From contig DYPH01000026.1 of the NCBI GenBank assembly GCA_020720045.1, positions 15,026 through 52,995 of the forward strand: a stretch of 37,970 bases of DNA, written 5' to 3'. A model generated the notes under the pieces. The model worked only from the letters and a program-made list of their open reading frames with translations. It was not told the DNA's origin and did not search any database. Both the position numbers and the translations under genes were made by a program. Below are positions 9,002-16,977 of the stretch, in pieces (within the stretch, counting starts at the first letter, position 1; every line of letters starts with the position of its first letter). The stretch comes from Sorangium cellulosum. GTDB lineage: Bacteria; Myxococcota_A; Polyangia; Polyangiales; Polyangiaceae.

Positions 9002-10096
9002 ATGCCGAAAATTGATGTCTGGTTCGACGCACTCCTTGCAAAGGGCGGCAGCGATCTCCACCTCTCCCCCGGCTATCCGCCGCTCCTGCGCGACAAGGGG
9101 GTCCTCGTCCCGCTCAACGACCGCAACGTCTCCGCCGACGAACTCCGCGGTATTCTCTACGAGTTGTTGACGCCCGAGCAGCGCCGGAAAATCGACGAAG
9201 ACTGGGATCTCGATTTCGCCTGGGAGCACGGCACGGTCGCTCGTTTTCGCGCGAATTACTTGCAGAAAACGACGGGGCTCGGCGCGGTTTTCCGCGTCAT
9301 TCCGAGCAAAATTAAGACGCTCGAAGACCTCGGGACGCCGAAGGTTCTCAAGACGCTCGCCGACAAGCGCGCCGGTCTTGTTCTTGTTACCGGCCCGACC
9401 GGCTCGGGAAAGAGCACGACGCTCGCCGCGATGATCGACCACATCAATCGCACGCGCAACGCACATATTCTTACCATCGAAGACCCGGTAGAATTCGTGC
9501 ATGAATCGCGGAAGTGCCAGGTGACCCATCGCGAGATCGGCGTCCATGCGGCGACCTTCCAAGACGCGATTCGGAGCGCTGGTCGCGAAGATCCGAACGT
9601 CGTCCTCGTCGGTGAGCTCCGAAACAACGAAACGATGAAGCTGGCGCTCCAGTTGGCGAGCTACGGCATTTTGGTCTTCGCGACGGTCCACACCAACAGC
9701 GCCCCGTCGACCATCGACCGCATCATCAATGCGTTCCCCGCGGAAGAGCAGGGGCAGGTCCGCGGGATGCTCGCCGAAGGGCTCTCGGGCATCGTTGCCC
9801 AGCAGCTTTTGCGCACGAAAGACGGGAAGGGGCGCGTCGCCTGCCACGAAGTTCTTGTGGGGACAGGCGGCGTTGCGGCACTGATTCGCGAGGGGAAGAC
9901 GATCCAGATCCTGAATCTCATGCAGGGTGGTGGGTCCCTCGGCATGCAGACCCTCGACTCGGCCCTCGAAAAGTTGGTCCTCGACGAAGTCGTGACCTTC
10001 GCGACCGCCTGGGAGCGCGCGAGCGACCGCGAGGGGCTCACGCGCGCCATCAAAATGCGGCGGCCCGAGCTCGTTCCGCAGAACCTTGAGCATTGA
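9002..10096 (+). CDS. PilT/PilU-family ATPase
   Basis: This is a 364-residue hexameric motor ATPase of the PilT/PilU type, normal length. The N-domain has KGGSDLHLSPGYPPLLRDKG. Walker A is GPTGSGKST (131-139), the Asp box is LTIEDPVEFVHES and Walker B is VVLVGELRN (around 203-208). The His box reads SYGILVFATVHTNSA: His230 is kept, but the TGH histidine found in PilT is Ile223. The C-terminal motif is VAALIREGKTIQILNLMQGG, close to the retraction ATPase AIRNLIREG motif. It follows the larger PilT-like gene by 7 bp and is probably cotranscribed. In PilT/PilU systems one paralogue supports the other, which fits this pairing; the function here is inferred. Confidence 0.9.
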   Translation: MPKIDVWFDALLAKGGSDLHLSPGYPPLLRDKGVLVPLNDRNVSADELRGILYELLTPEQRRKIDEDWDLDFAWEHGTVARFRANYLQKTTGLGAVFRVIPSKIKTLEDLGTPKVLKTLADKRAGLVLVTGPTGSGKSTTLAAMIDHINRTRNAHILTIEDPVEFVHESRKCQVTHREIGVHAATFQDAIRSAGREDPNVVLVGELRNNETMKLALQLASYGILVFATVHTNSAPSTIDRIINAFPAEEQGQVRGMLAEGLSGIVAQQLLRTKDGKGRVACHEVLVGTGGVAALIREGKTIQILNLMQGGGSLGMQTLDSALEKLVLDEVVTFATAWERASDREGLTRAIKMRRPELVPQNLEH

Positions 10097-10117
10097 GCCG
10101 CCGCCGCGCGGCAGCGA

Positions 10118-11800
10118 TCACGCAGCCCGGACGTCGATGATCTTGAAGAGATCGACGTCGACGAGGCCGTGATCGGTCAGCTTGAGGCTCGGAATGACTG
10201 GGAGGCTGAGGAAGGCAAGCTGCAGGAACGGTTCAGGAACTTCGCAGCCGATCGCCTTCGAGGCGGCGCGCAGGGCACGTAGCTTCGTTTCAACTTCCTT
10301 CGGATCGGCGAGCGACATCAATCCGCCGAGCGGCAGCGGGAGCATTTCGAGAACGGCGCCGTCTTTCACGACGACAAACCCCCCACCGACCTCGATCAAT
10401 GCCCGCATGGCGACGCGCATCTCTTCGACGTCGGTGCCGACGGCGACCAGGTTGTGGCAGTCGTGGCCGACGCTCGACGCGATCGCTCCGGTCAACGTCC
10501 CAAAGCCGGTGACATAGCCGTTGGCGGGGCGCCGTCCGTGGCCGTGGCGCTCGACGACGGTGAGCCGGGCGACGCCGGGCGCGTCGTGGGCCATCACGTG
10601 GCGGTCGGTAAGGATGCGCCCCGGGCGGACGCCGATGACGTGCACAGAGCCGCTCGGGCCGAGCAGGTCGGCCGCCTCCGGGACGCTCGCCTTCATCGAG
10701 TTGCCGTGGTCGAAAGCGATGGATTCATGGGCAATTTCGTTGGCGGGGATGCCTGCGCGATACACCTGTTCGATGGCGACCGTGTCGGCGTCGCCGAGGA
10801 GAACGAAGTCGGCGCGGAAGCCAGGGGCAATGGCGCCGATGCGCTCGCGGGTGCTGGGGCCGGCGAGGCCGTAGTGCAGGGCCGGCCCGTAGGAGGCGGC
10901 GCGGAAGGCGATTGGCGCCGGGATGCCGTGGGCGATCGCTTTCCGGACGAGGTGATCGAGGTGGCCTTCCTCGGCGATGTCGAGCGGGTTACGGTCGTCG
11001 GTGCAAAAGCCAACTTTCGTTACGTTTTCGGCGATCAAGAGCGGGTAGAGCGCGTCGAGATCTTTGGCGACGGACCCTTCGCGGATCCAGACCGCGATGC
11101 CGTTTTCGACCTTCTCGCGGGCTTCGTCGAGCTCACTGCTCTCGTGGCAGCTGGTAATCCCCGCGCACGCGTAGGCGGCGAGGTCGTGACCGCGAAGCAG
11201 CGGCGCGTGGCCGTCTTTGGGGCGGTCGGTGAACGCTTCGAGTTTCGCGAGCATCCCGGGGTCGCCGTGCAAAATCCCGGGAACGTTCATCAATTCGGCG
11301 AGCCCGAGCGCCTTTGGGTGGGTCGCGAGGCGGGCGAGGACGTCCGCTTCAATCGAACCTCCGCCGTTGGTCTCCATCGTCGTTGCGGGGACGCAGCTGC
11401 TCATCATGACGCGAAGATCAATCCCCGTTTTTTCTGCAGCGGCGAGGAAGAAGGCCAGCCCGCGCTCCCCCTGAACGTTCGCAAGTTCATGGGGATCGCA
11501 GATGGCGGTCGTCGTCCCGCACGCAAGTACCGTCTTTGAAAAAGACCAAGGCGAAAGGAGAGAACTCTCGACGTGAACGTGGGCGTCGATAAAGCCGGGT
11601 ACGAGGCATTTGCCGGTGCCGTCGACGGTGCGCAGCCCCTTGGGGCCCCCGGTGCGCGTGGAGACGATGGTACCGCCGCTTACGGCGACGTCGCCCAGCA
11701 GGAAGCGACCGGTAAATACGTCGAGAAATCGGACGTTTCGGACGACGAGATCGGCGACATCGAGACCACGGGCGACGCGAATTCGGGCGGCGAGCGACAT
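10118..11800 (-). CDS. ade: adenine deaminase
   Basis: This 560-residue amidohydrolase-superfamily enzyme matches the long bacterial adenine deaminases, which convert adenine to hypoxanthine in purine salvage. The metal-binding motif DAHVHVESSLLSP lies near residue 72, followed by CGTTTAICDPHELANV. Typical family segments are LRGHDLAAYACAGITSCHE, VGFCTDDRNPLDI and AIASSVGHDCHNLVAVG. It converges on the PilT-like pair with only 21 bp between stops. The lipid kinase gene lies upstream on the same strand, 38 bp away. Confidence 0.93.
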   Translation of the reverse strand: MSLAARIRVARGLDVADLVVRNVRFLDVFTGRFLLGDVAVSGGTIVSTRTGGPKGLRTVDGTGKCLVPGFIDAHVHVESSLLSPWSFSKTVLACGTTTAICDPHELANVQGERGLAFFLAAAEKTGIDLRVMMSSCVPATTMETNGGGSIEADVLARLATHPKALGLAELMNVPGILHGDPGMLAKLEAFTDRPKDGHAPLLRGHDLAAYACAGITSCHESSELDEAREKVENGIAVWIREGSVAKDLDALYPLLIAENVTKVGFCTDDRNPLDIAEEGHLDHLVRKAIAHGIPAPIAFRAASYGPALHYGLAGPSTRERIGAIAPGFRADFVLLGDADTVAIEQVYRAGIPANEIAHESIAFDHGNSMKASVPEAADLLGPSGSVHVIGVRPGRILTDRHVMAHDAPGVARLTVVERHGHGRRPANGYVTGFGTLTGAIASSVGHDCHNLVAVGTDVEEMRVAMRALIEVGGGFVVVKDGAVLEMLPLPLGGLMSLADPKEVETKLRALRAASKAIGCEVPEPFLQLAFLSLPVIPSLKLTDHGLVDVDLFKIIDVRAA

Positions 11801-11838
11801 GCGCGCAGCCTACGACGTTTGACGGGCCTTCGGCGCGT

Positions 11839-12960
11839 TCAGATTGCGAGCGGGACTTCGGGGCCGAGCATGACCGTCACCGGACCGTCGTGATCGAGGA
11901 GGTCGCCGTCGAGCATGAAGCCGGTTTCATGCGCATCCGAGCGAAAAATTGCTTCGCGGGTGTAGCCGTCGCAGGCGACCGTCGGCCCGAAGCGCAGGCC
12001 GAGGCGGATGCGCGGGAGGGCGCCGACGAGGGCGGCAGCGTCCCCATGAATGCCGATCACGTGGAAGCGATCCCGGCGGGCGAGGGCAAGCGGAAAAGGC
12101 CGGAATCCTAAGCCAATTTGGGGGACGGTCCCAACAAGCACCGAGAGCCAGCGCCGAGATTCCCAGAGCTCCCCCTCGCCAAATTCGACCGCCCCGTTCC
12201 AGCCGGCGGTCACTTCGTGGGTCGTCGCTGCGAAGCGCGGAAAGACCGTTCCGAGGGCGGAGCGCACGAGCACGTCGGCACCGGTGAGCGCCGTCGGATC
12301 TTCCGTGCGGTAGTAGGTGCGCAAGAAGTTGTAGACTGCACCGGTCCCCGCGAGGAAACCGAGGCGTCCGTTGCCGAGCGGCGAGCGCGGCCCCAGCGCG
12401 GCGGCGGCTGCTTTGGACCGATTCGGGAGCGATCCCGGGAAGATGCTCGGCTGGCCGCTCGGCTCATTTTCAGCGTCGAAGGCGGGCTTCACGGCGCGGA
12501 CGTCGAGGGTCCGCGCGACGGTGATCGGAACTTTTCCCGCGCTCTGGGCGGCAACAACGCGGCGAAGCAGCGCCTCGGGGCTCCGCCTTGCAACGCCGAT
12601 CCCGTTGGCGACGGTGTTCATCGTGCCACCGCGCAAAAAGGCGATCGTCGGCATGCTCGCGTCGCCGTAGGGGCCGCGGAGAGCGCCGATCACGCGCCCA
12701 TTTGTGCCGTCGCCGCCGGCAACGGCGACAAGATCGACCCCCGCTTCCTTGAACTCCTGGGCCGCCGCATCGAGCTCCTCCTGGGAGCCCACGAAGCGCG
12801 GAAGGGCGTTTGCCCCCGCAATAGTCGCAAGTCGCCGAAATAGCGAAGGATCTTTGCGATTCCCCCGGCTTAGGCGACTGGCAATGAGTCCGATGCGTCC
12901 AGGTTTTCCAGGGGTCCCCACAGGGGAGCGGTCGGTAACCTGGCACGCGGTCCCGGTCAA
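11839..12960 (-). CDS. diacylglycerol/lipid kinase family protein
   Basis: This is a DAGK-catalytic-domain protein of about 373 residues. The nucleotide-binding motif VAVAGGDGTNG lies near residue 95 and is followed by IAFLRGGTMNTVANGIG, the glycine-rich loop of the YegS/DgkB family. These enzymes phosphorylate diacylglycerol or a related lipid at the inner membrane; the substrate here is unknown. The C-terminus has the family's beta-sandwich character and ends near FMLDGDLLDHDGPVTV. No ATG exists before the conserved part. The TTG at 12960 follows GGTGG closely; a GTG at 12921 is the alternative start. The gene is divergent from ygfZ and may be cotranscribed with ade. Confidence 0.8.
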   Translation of the reverse strand: MTGTACQVTDRSPVGTPGKPGRIGLIASRLSRGNRKDPSLFRRLATIAGANALPRFVGSQEELDAAAQEFKEAGVDLVAVAGGDGTNGRVIGALRGPYGDASMPTIAFLRGGTMNTVANGIGVARRSPEALLRRVVAAQSAGKVPITVARTLDVRAVKPAFDAENEPSGQPSIFPGSLPNRSKAAAAALGPRSPLGNGRLGFLAGTGAVYNFLRTYYRTEDPTALTGADVLVRSALGTVFPRFAATTHEVTAGWNGAVEFGEGELWESRRWLSVLVGTVPQIGLGFRPFPLALARRDRFHVIGIHGDAAALVGALPRIRLGLRFGPTVACDGYTREAIFRSDAHETGFMLDGDLLDHDGPVTVMLGPEVPLAI

Positions 12961-13046
12961 TCACCACCGCCATTTCCACTGCATTGGCCGGTCGCGCCAC
13001 CGGCACGCTTGTCGCGGGAACTTCCTTGGGACTACGACCTCCCCCC

Positions 13047-13904
13047 ATGGGAATTGCCTTTCACCACGCCGATCGCCGGGTTCTTCGCGTCGAAGGGGGG
13101 GACCGCCTCCCCTGGTTGAACGGCCTCGTGACTTGCAACCTCACCCGCGCGCTGCCCGGAGGAAGTGCCGGATACGGCTTCATCGTCGAGAAGAAGGGGA
13201 AGATCGTGACCGATCTCTTCATTCTCGCGACCGATTCGGCCTTCTTTCTTGCCATGCCGCGGGAGCGCGCGGAAGAGACCTTCGCTATCCTCGACAAACA
13301 CCTCTTCTCCGAGGACGTCGAACTCACTTTCGATGACGATGCTCGCGTCGTCTCTTTCCATGGTGCCGAGGCATCTACTGTATTTCCAGATGCTTATGCG
13401 GGGGGCGCCTGGGATCCCTTCGGCGCCGGCGGCGTACTTTCCGTCGGTCTTGCGGAAGCATTTGCGGATGTCTCTCTCGCTCCGGAAGAGGCCTTTGCAC
13501 GTTTCCGCTTCGATACATTCCTGCCCAGAATCGGCATTGATTTTGACGGTGAACTTCTCCCCCACGAAGCCTCCCTCGACGCGGTCGGTGTCGCCTTTGA
13601 CAAGGGGTGTTACCTCGGTCAGGAAGTCCTCTACATGCTCGAACACCGCGGCAAAGCCCGCCGGCGTACCGTCGTCGTTGCGACGAGCGCCCGCGATGCG
13701 GTCACGCTGCCGCCCGGCACCGAGGTGCTCGCTGCCGGAGACGCCGTCGGTACGCTTCGGATGCCGTTCCTCGATGACGATGGCGTCCGCGCCTTCGCCC
13801 TCGTGAAGAGCGCGCAGGCGGTTGTCGGCAACACCTTCATCGCCAGCGGGCACACGTTCACCGTCGTTTCGACGGAGCCCCACTGGGCCCCGGCGGCAAC
13901 GTGA
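13047..13904 (+). CDS. ygfZ: YgfZ/GcvT-family folate-binding protein
   Basis: This is a 285-residue YgfZ-like protein. The family signature K-G-C-Y-x-G-Q-E is present as DKGCYLGQEVLYMLEHRGK. The N-terminus resembles GcvT (RVLRVEGGDRLPWLNGLVTCNL). YgfZ proteins bind tetrahydrofolate and support maintenance or repair of certain Fe-S enzymes and tRNA modification in the cytoplasm. I chose the ATG at 13047 because family similarity begins there; an in-frame TTG at 12984 would add 21 unsupported residues. The stop is 24 bp from the convergent neighbour. Confidence 0.88.
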   Translation: MGIAFHHADRRVLRVEGGDRLPWLNGLVTCNLTRALPGGSAGYGFIVEKKGKIVTDLFILATDSAFFLAMPRERAEETFAILDKHLFSEDVELTFDDDARVVSFHGAEASTVFPDAYAGGAWDPFGAGGVLSVGLAEAFADVSLAPEEAFARFRFDTFLPRIGIDFDGELLPHEASLDAVGVAFDKGCYLGQEVLYMLEHRGKARRRTVVVATSARDAVTLPPGTEVLAAGDAVGTLRMPFLDDDGVRAFALVKSAQAVVGNTFIASGHTFTVVSTEPHWAPAAT

Positions 13905-13928
13905 GTCGAAAATTGCGGCGAAAGCCCG

Positions 13929-14897
13929 TTAGATCTTGCGTTCGAGCTTGAAGCGTCGGCGCCCGGGAGTGGCGCTGTCGACCTCTTTCACGCGGAGCAT
14001 TTCGAGGGCAATTTCTTTAATTTTTCCATCGCGTTCGAGCTTGAGATGGATCCGTTCCCCTTCGGTTTTGATCACCTCGCAGCGACCGAAGGCGAAGTGT
14101 TCGGCGATGTCTCCGCGCGCGGGGATCAAACCGGGATCTGCCGCTGCTGCCATCATCGGGCGCGCCGGGCGAATGAGGTCGGCGCGTCGATCGGCGGCCG
14201 ATTTGGGGATCGCAGGCGGAGCGAAGGTCGAGTGGGACGGGTCCTGCTCGGCGCTCGCTTCGGCGACGGCGGTCCAATCGGCGGAGGCGAGGGTGGGGGG
14301 GGCCTTGCGTCGTTCGCCGCCCCCCTTTGCGGCCGGCTCCGTCGGGGGAGTGCTCCCGCGAGGTGCCTGTTTTCCTTGAGAATAATTTACCGCCGGCTCG
14401 CGCGCCGCGTCCGGCGACGGGATCGGCAGGGTCGCCTTGGCTGGACCGCCAAACCGCGACGGCCCGGTGAGCGCGGTGCCGAGGGGGGAGCCCTCCAGCA
14501 GCCAGATGCCGGCGACGTCGTCCCGCGATCGTACAACGACCGCCTCCGAGCCCCAGAGAACCCCTTCGAGGCCGAGCGACTGGGCGGTCACGATTTCGCC
14601 CGCCGCCATCTCCATCCCGCATTCCCCCTCGCGGGAGAGCACGGCGCGAAGGCCAAAGGAAACGTCCCCTTGGAAGGTGCCGATGGCCCCTTCGAGTGAC
14701 ACGAGCATCCACGTCCCCGGGAGCTTCCGGAGCGGGCCCGCGCCGCCTTCGCGGCCATCGTAGCTTCGGAGTTCGACGTCGCGGAGCACGCCGGTCGCGC
14801 GGAAGAAACCGGAACCGATGTGGCGCTCTTCAAAGACGCGCTGCAGCGCCTCTTCAAGGACGGTTCGCCCTTCCAGGCGCAAAAATTGTGGATTCAT
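13929..14897 (-). CDS. possible PCC/DUF296-domain protein
   Basis: The protein has 322 residues. Residues 1-135 look like the PCC (DUF296, PD1-like) fold: EEALQRVFEERHIGSGFFRATGVL, then LPGTWMLVSLEGAIGTF. Family members can bind DNA or act as small-molecule domains. A Pro/Ala/Ser-rich linker (about 150-250) follows. A compact basic C-terminal domain contains FAFGRCEVIKTEGERIHLKLE and ends in RRRFKLERKI, reminiscent of a small beta-barrel that might touch nucleic acid. Its ATG overlaps the stop of the upstream barrel gene as ATGA (14894-14897), implying translational coupling. The domain call rests on pattern recognition only. Confidence 0.55.
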   Translation of the reverse strand: MNPQFLRLEGRTVLEEALQRVFEERHIGSGFFRATGVLRDVELRSYDGREGGAGPLRKLPGTWMLVSLEGAIGTFQGDVSFGLRAVLSREGECGMEMAAGEIVTAQSLGLEGVLWGSEAVVVRSRDDVAGIWLLEGSPLGTALTGPSRFGGPAKATLPIPSPDAAREPAVNYSQGKQAPRGSTPPTEPAAKGGGERRKAPPTLASADWTAVAEASAEQDPSHSTFAPPAIPKSAADRRADLIRPARPMMAAAADPGLIPARGDIAEHFAFGRCEVIKTEGERIHLKLERDGKIKEIALEMLRVKEVDSATPGRRRFKLERKI

Positions 14898-16309
14898 TGT
14901 TGTTTTCCTGCATCGACCGCGACCGGGGGTGCCGGGTGAACCGTCGGCTGCACGGCAGGGTCGGCCGAAATCGGCGGCTTCGGCGCCGGGTGCGGATCGA
15001 CGGGGAGCAGCGGCTTTTTCCGCTCCGGCGCCGGCAGCAGGGGGAGCGTCGGCGCTTGGGGCGTTGCCGTCGGCGGTGGGGGCGTTGCCGTCGGCGGTGG
15101 GGGCGCAGTCGGGGAACCTTTACCAGAATCTGCGGTAAATTCAACCGTTTCGGGGTCGGGATCCGTGCAGCCGTCACGGACACCTCCCGGCTTCCGGACC
15201 TCCTTTTCGCGGGGGCAAAGATCGATCTTGTCGCTCACGCCATCGCCGTCGCTGTCGCGATCGAGAGGGGCATAGCGGAGCCCAACTAGGGCCCGCAACG
15301 TCGGCGTACCGAGCGCCGTTTGACCGAGGGAAACGCCGCTCCCGACCGCCACATCAAACGCAAAATCGCCGCCGAACCAGCCTCCGCTTCGAAGGCCGAG
15401 CGTCCCCTCCAAAGGCGTTCGTAGGACGATGCCGTCGTCGACAAGGACGTCATACCCGTCGCCATTTCTCCGCAAACGGCGCTGGGGGGCCAGCGTCGGA
15501 TACAAACGCCCTTCTGCGACGATACTCAATCGCTCATTGGCGAAGAAATCATAGCCAAGTCCGAGACCAAGGAGCCCCTGCGGGCCCGTGCCGGCGCCAG
15601 AAAATTCCTGGAAGCCGCGAATCCGCGCGCCCGCTTCCGCCGCAGAAAACCAGCGCTTTCGGCGGTAGTCGGCAGCAATCGTGGGCGAGAATACGACGGT
15701 CCGCCCGCCAAGGAATCGGTCCGCGTTGCCCCACGGTGCCGTCACGTCGAAGCGCCCAGTGAGGGCCCAAATCCCTTTTGGTTGCCCCTCTTTTCCGAGG
15801 ACATCGTCGGCCACGCGCGGGCGCGGAACGAAGGCGTAGGTGAATCCAAAGCGTGAATCACGAATGCCGGAGCCGCGAAGGGCGCTTCCGCCGGTGAGCG
15901 GCGCCGTCCCTTCGCCGGTCATCGCGACGGTTACCGGAAAGGCGGCGTCGATCTCGAAGCGGTCGGTTACGCCGTACGACCAAAGAATATTCGGTGTGTA
16001 CTGCTGCTCGACGGTGCGGATGCGCGTCCCTTCGCCGGCCGGGGTCGCGACGCGGAGGACGACGGGGCGGTAGACCCAGCTCGTCACGAAACCGACGCCG
16101 AACTGGCCGGGGGCGACCGTTTCCGTTCCGCCGATCGTCGGAAAACGGGAGTGGCCCGGGTGGGGCCAGGCCTGATCGGCATCAAAACAGCCGCTCGCAA
16201 TGGGATCCTTGCATTCTGCATGTACGACGGCGGCCGTCGTGAGGGGGGCGAGGAGGGCGAGGGCGGTGGCAACGAAGCGGAGGGGACCGCCAACAGGGGG
16301 GGCACGCAT
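14894..16309 (-). CDS. exported outer-membrane beta-barrel protein with Ca2+-type repeat
   Basis: The protein has 471 residues and begins with a signal peptide (LRFVATALALLAPLTTAAVVHA). Residues 50-340 alternate aromatic and Gly-rich strands of a transporter-like outer-membrane barrel, for example FEIDAAFPVTVAM and LLGLGLGYDFFANERLSIVAEG. At about 350 there is one thrombospondin type 3 repeat, DRDSDGDGVSDKIDLCP, a calcium-binding motif often placed between a barrel and a periplasmic domain. The tail from about 400 is Pro/Thr/Ala-rich and has no OmpA domain. The ATG is preceded by TAGGG. The stop is coupled to the downstream gene. It may act as a porin-like or structural envelope protein; the cargo is unknown. 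Confidence 0.75.
   Translation of the reverse strand: MRAPPVGGPLRFVATALALLAPLTTAAVVHAECKDPIASGCFDADQAWPHPGHSRFPTIGGTETVAPGQFGVGFVTSWVYRPVVLRVATPAGEGTRIRTVEQQYTPNILWSYGVTDRFEIDAAFPVTVAMTGEGTAPLTGGSALRGSGIRDSRFGFTYAFVPRPRVADDVLGKEGQPKGIWALTGRFDVTAPWGNADRFLGGRTVVFSPTIAADYRRKRWFSAAEAGARIRGFQEFSGAGTGPQGLLGLGLGYDFFANERLSIVAEGRLYPTLAPQRRLRRNGDGYDVLVDDGIVLRTPLEGTLGLRSGGWFGGDFAFDVAVGSGVSLGQTALGTPTLRALVGLRYAPLDRDSDGDGVSDKIDLCPREKEVRKPGGVRDGCTDPDPETVEFTADSGKGSPTAPPPPTATPPPPTATPQAPTLPLLPAPERKKPLLPVDPHPAPKPPISADPAVQPTVHPAPPVAVDAGKQQ
15061..15105. repeat. 21-bp tandem repeat in Pro/Thr linker
   Basis: Two full copies of a 21-bp unit (gcgttgccgtcggcggtgggg) plus a partial third lie at 15061-15105. They encode the minus-strand peptide PPPTATPPPPTATP in the tail of the barrel protein. 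The period is a multiple of three, so copy-number change would keep the frame. Confidence 0.85.
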
Positions 16310-16359
16310 GGCGGCGCGACCCTACATGACCGTTCGCCTCCGTGGTAGGGCGACGCGCC

Positions 16360-16977
16360 ATGGACGCCGCGACGGTAACCGCTTCAATCCCCCTCGTTCT
16401 TGGCAGCGGCTCGCCGCGACGGCGCGCGTTCGTCGAAGAGCTTGGGATCCGCCACGTCGTGCGCGTCGTCCCCGTCGACGAGGCGGTCCTCCCCGGCGAA
16501 GCGGCAAGCGTGTATCTTGCACGTGTCGTTGCCGACAAGCTCGCAGCGACCTGCGCCGCCTTGCGCGAAGGTTCCGAGATTTCGCAAGAAACACGAGTTC
16601 TTGTGGCCGATACGACCGTGATCATTTCCGGGGACCGTCTCCTCGGCAAGCCGGCTGATGCCGCCGAAAATGCAGCGATGATTCGTCAGATTGCCGGCTC
16701 CGCCCATACCGTCGCGACCCGGTTCGCCATCGCCGCCATGAGCGGAGCGGTCGACCACGTAGAAACCATTGAAACTCGGGTATTTGTGCGACCGATGACC
16801 GAGGCGCAGATCCTTGCCTACGCGGAGAGCGGCGAAGGCTTCGACAAGGCGGGCGGCTACGCGATCCAGGGGCGTTTTGCGCGCTATGTGCGAGCAATCG
16901 AAGGCAGCTACGCGACCGTCGTCGGCCTCCCGCTCGCAGAGGTCGCGGAAGCCTTCGAGCGTCTCGGCCTGTTGTGA
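16360..16977 (+). CDS. maf: Maf-like nucleoside-triphosphate pyrophosphatase
   Basis: The protein has 205 residues. Family markers are LVLGSGSPRRRAFVEELG near the N-terminus, the catalytic VLVADTTVIISGDRLLGKP, and GFDKAGGYAIQGRFARYV. Maf proteins hydrolyse non-canonical or canonical nucleoside triphosphates to monophosphates in the cytoplasm; which base is preferred (dTTP/UTP or m7GTP type) is not clear from sequence alone. I chose the ATG at 16360; an in-frame GTG at 16342 adds six residues without support. The stop overlaps the next start (GTGA), so the two genes are probably translated together. Confidence 0.92.
   Translation: MDAATVTASIPLVLGSGSPRRRAFVEELGIRHVVRVVPVDEAVLPGEAASVYLARVVADKLAATCAALREGSEISQETRVLVADTTVIISGDRLLGKPADAAENAAMIRQIAGSAHTVATRFAIAAMSGAVDHVETIETRVFVRPMTEAQILAYAESGEGFDKAGGYAIQGRFARYVRAIEGSYATVVGLPLAEVAEAFERLGLL

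Noticed and set aside
8804-10093. 429-codon minus-strand frame
   Set aside because: Antisense shadow of the PilT-like genes; no domain features.
10722-10752. Sequence resembling the element core (gcaatttcgttggcgggg)
   Set aside because: It encodes a typical adenine deaminase segment (AGIPANEIAHE), so it is explained by family conservation.
10454-11539. 361-codon plus-strand frame
   Set aside because: Antisense shadow of adenine deaminase.
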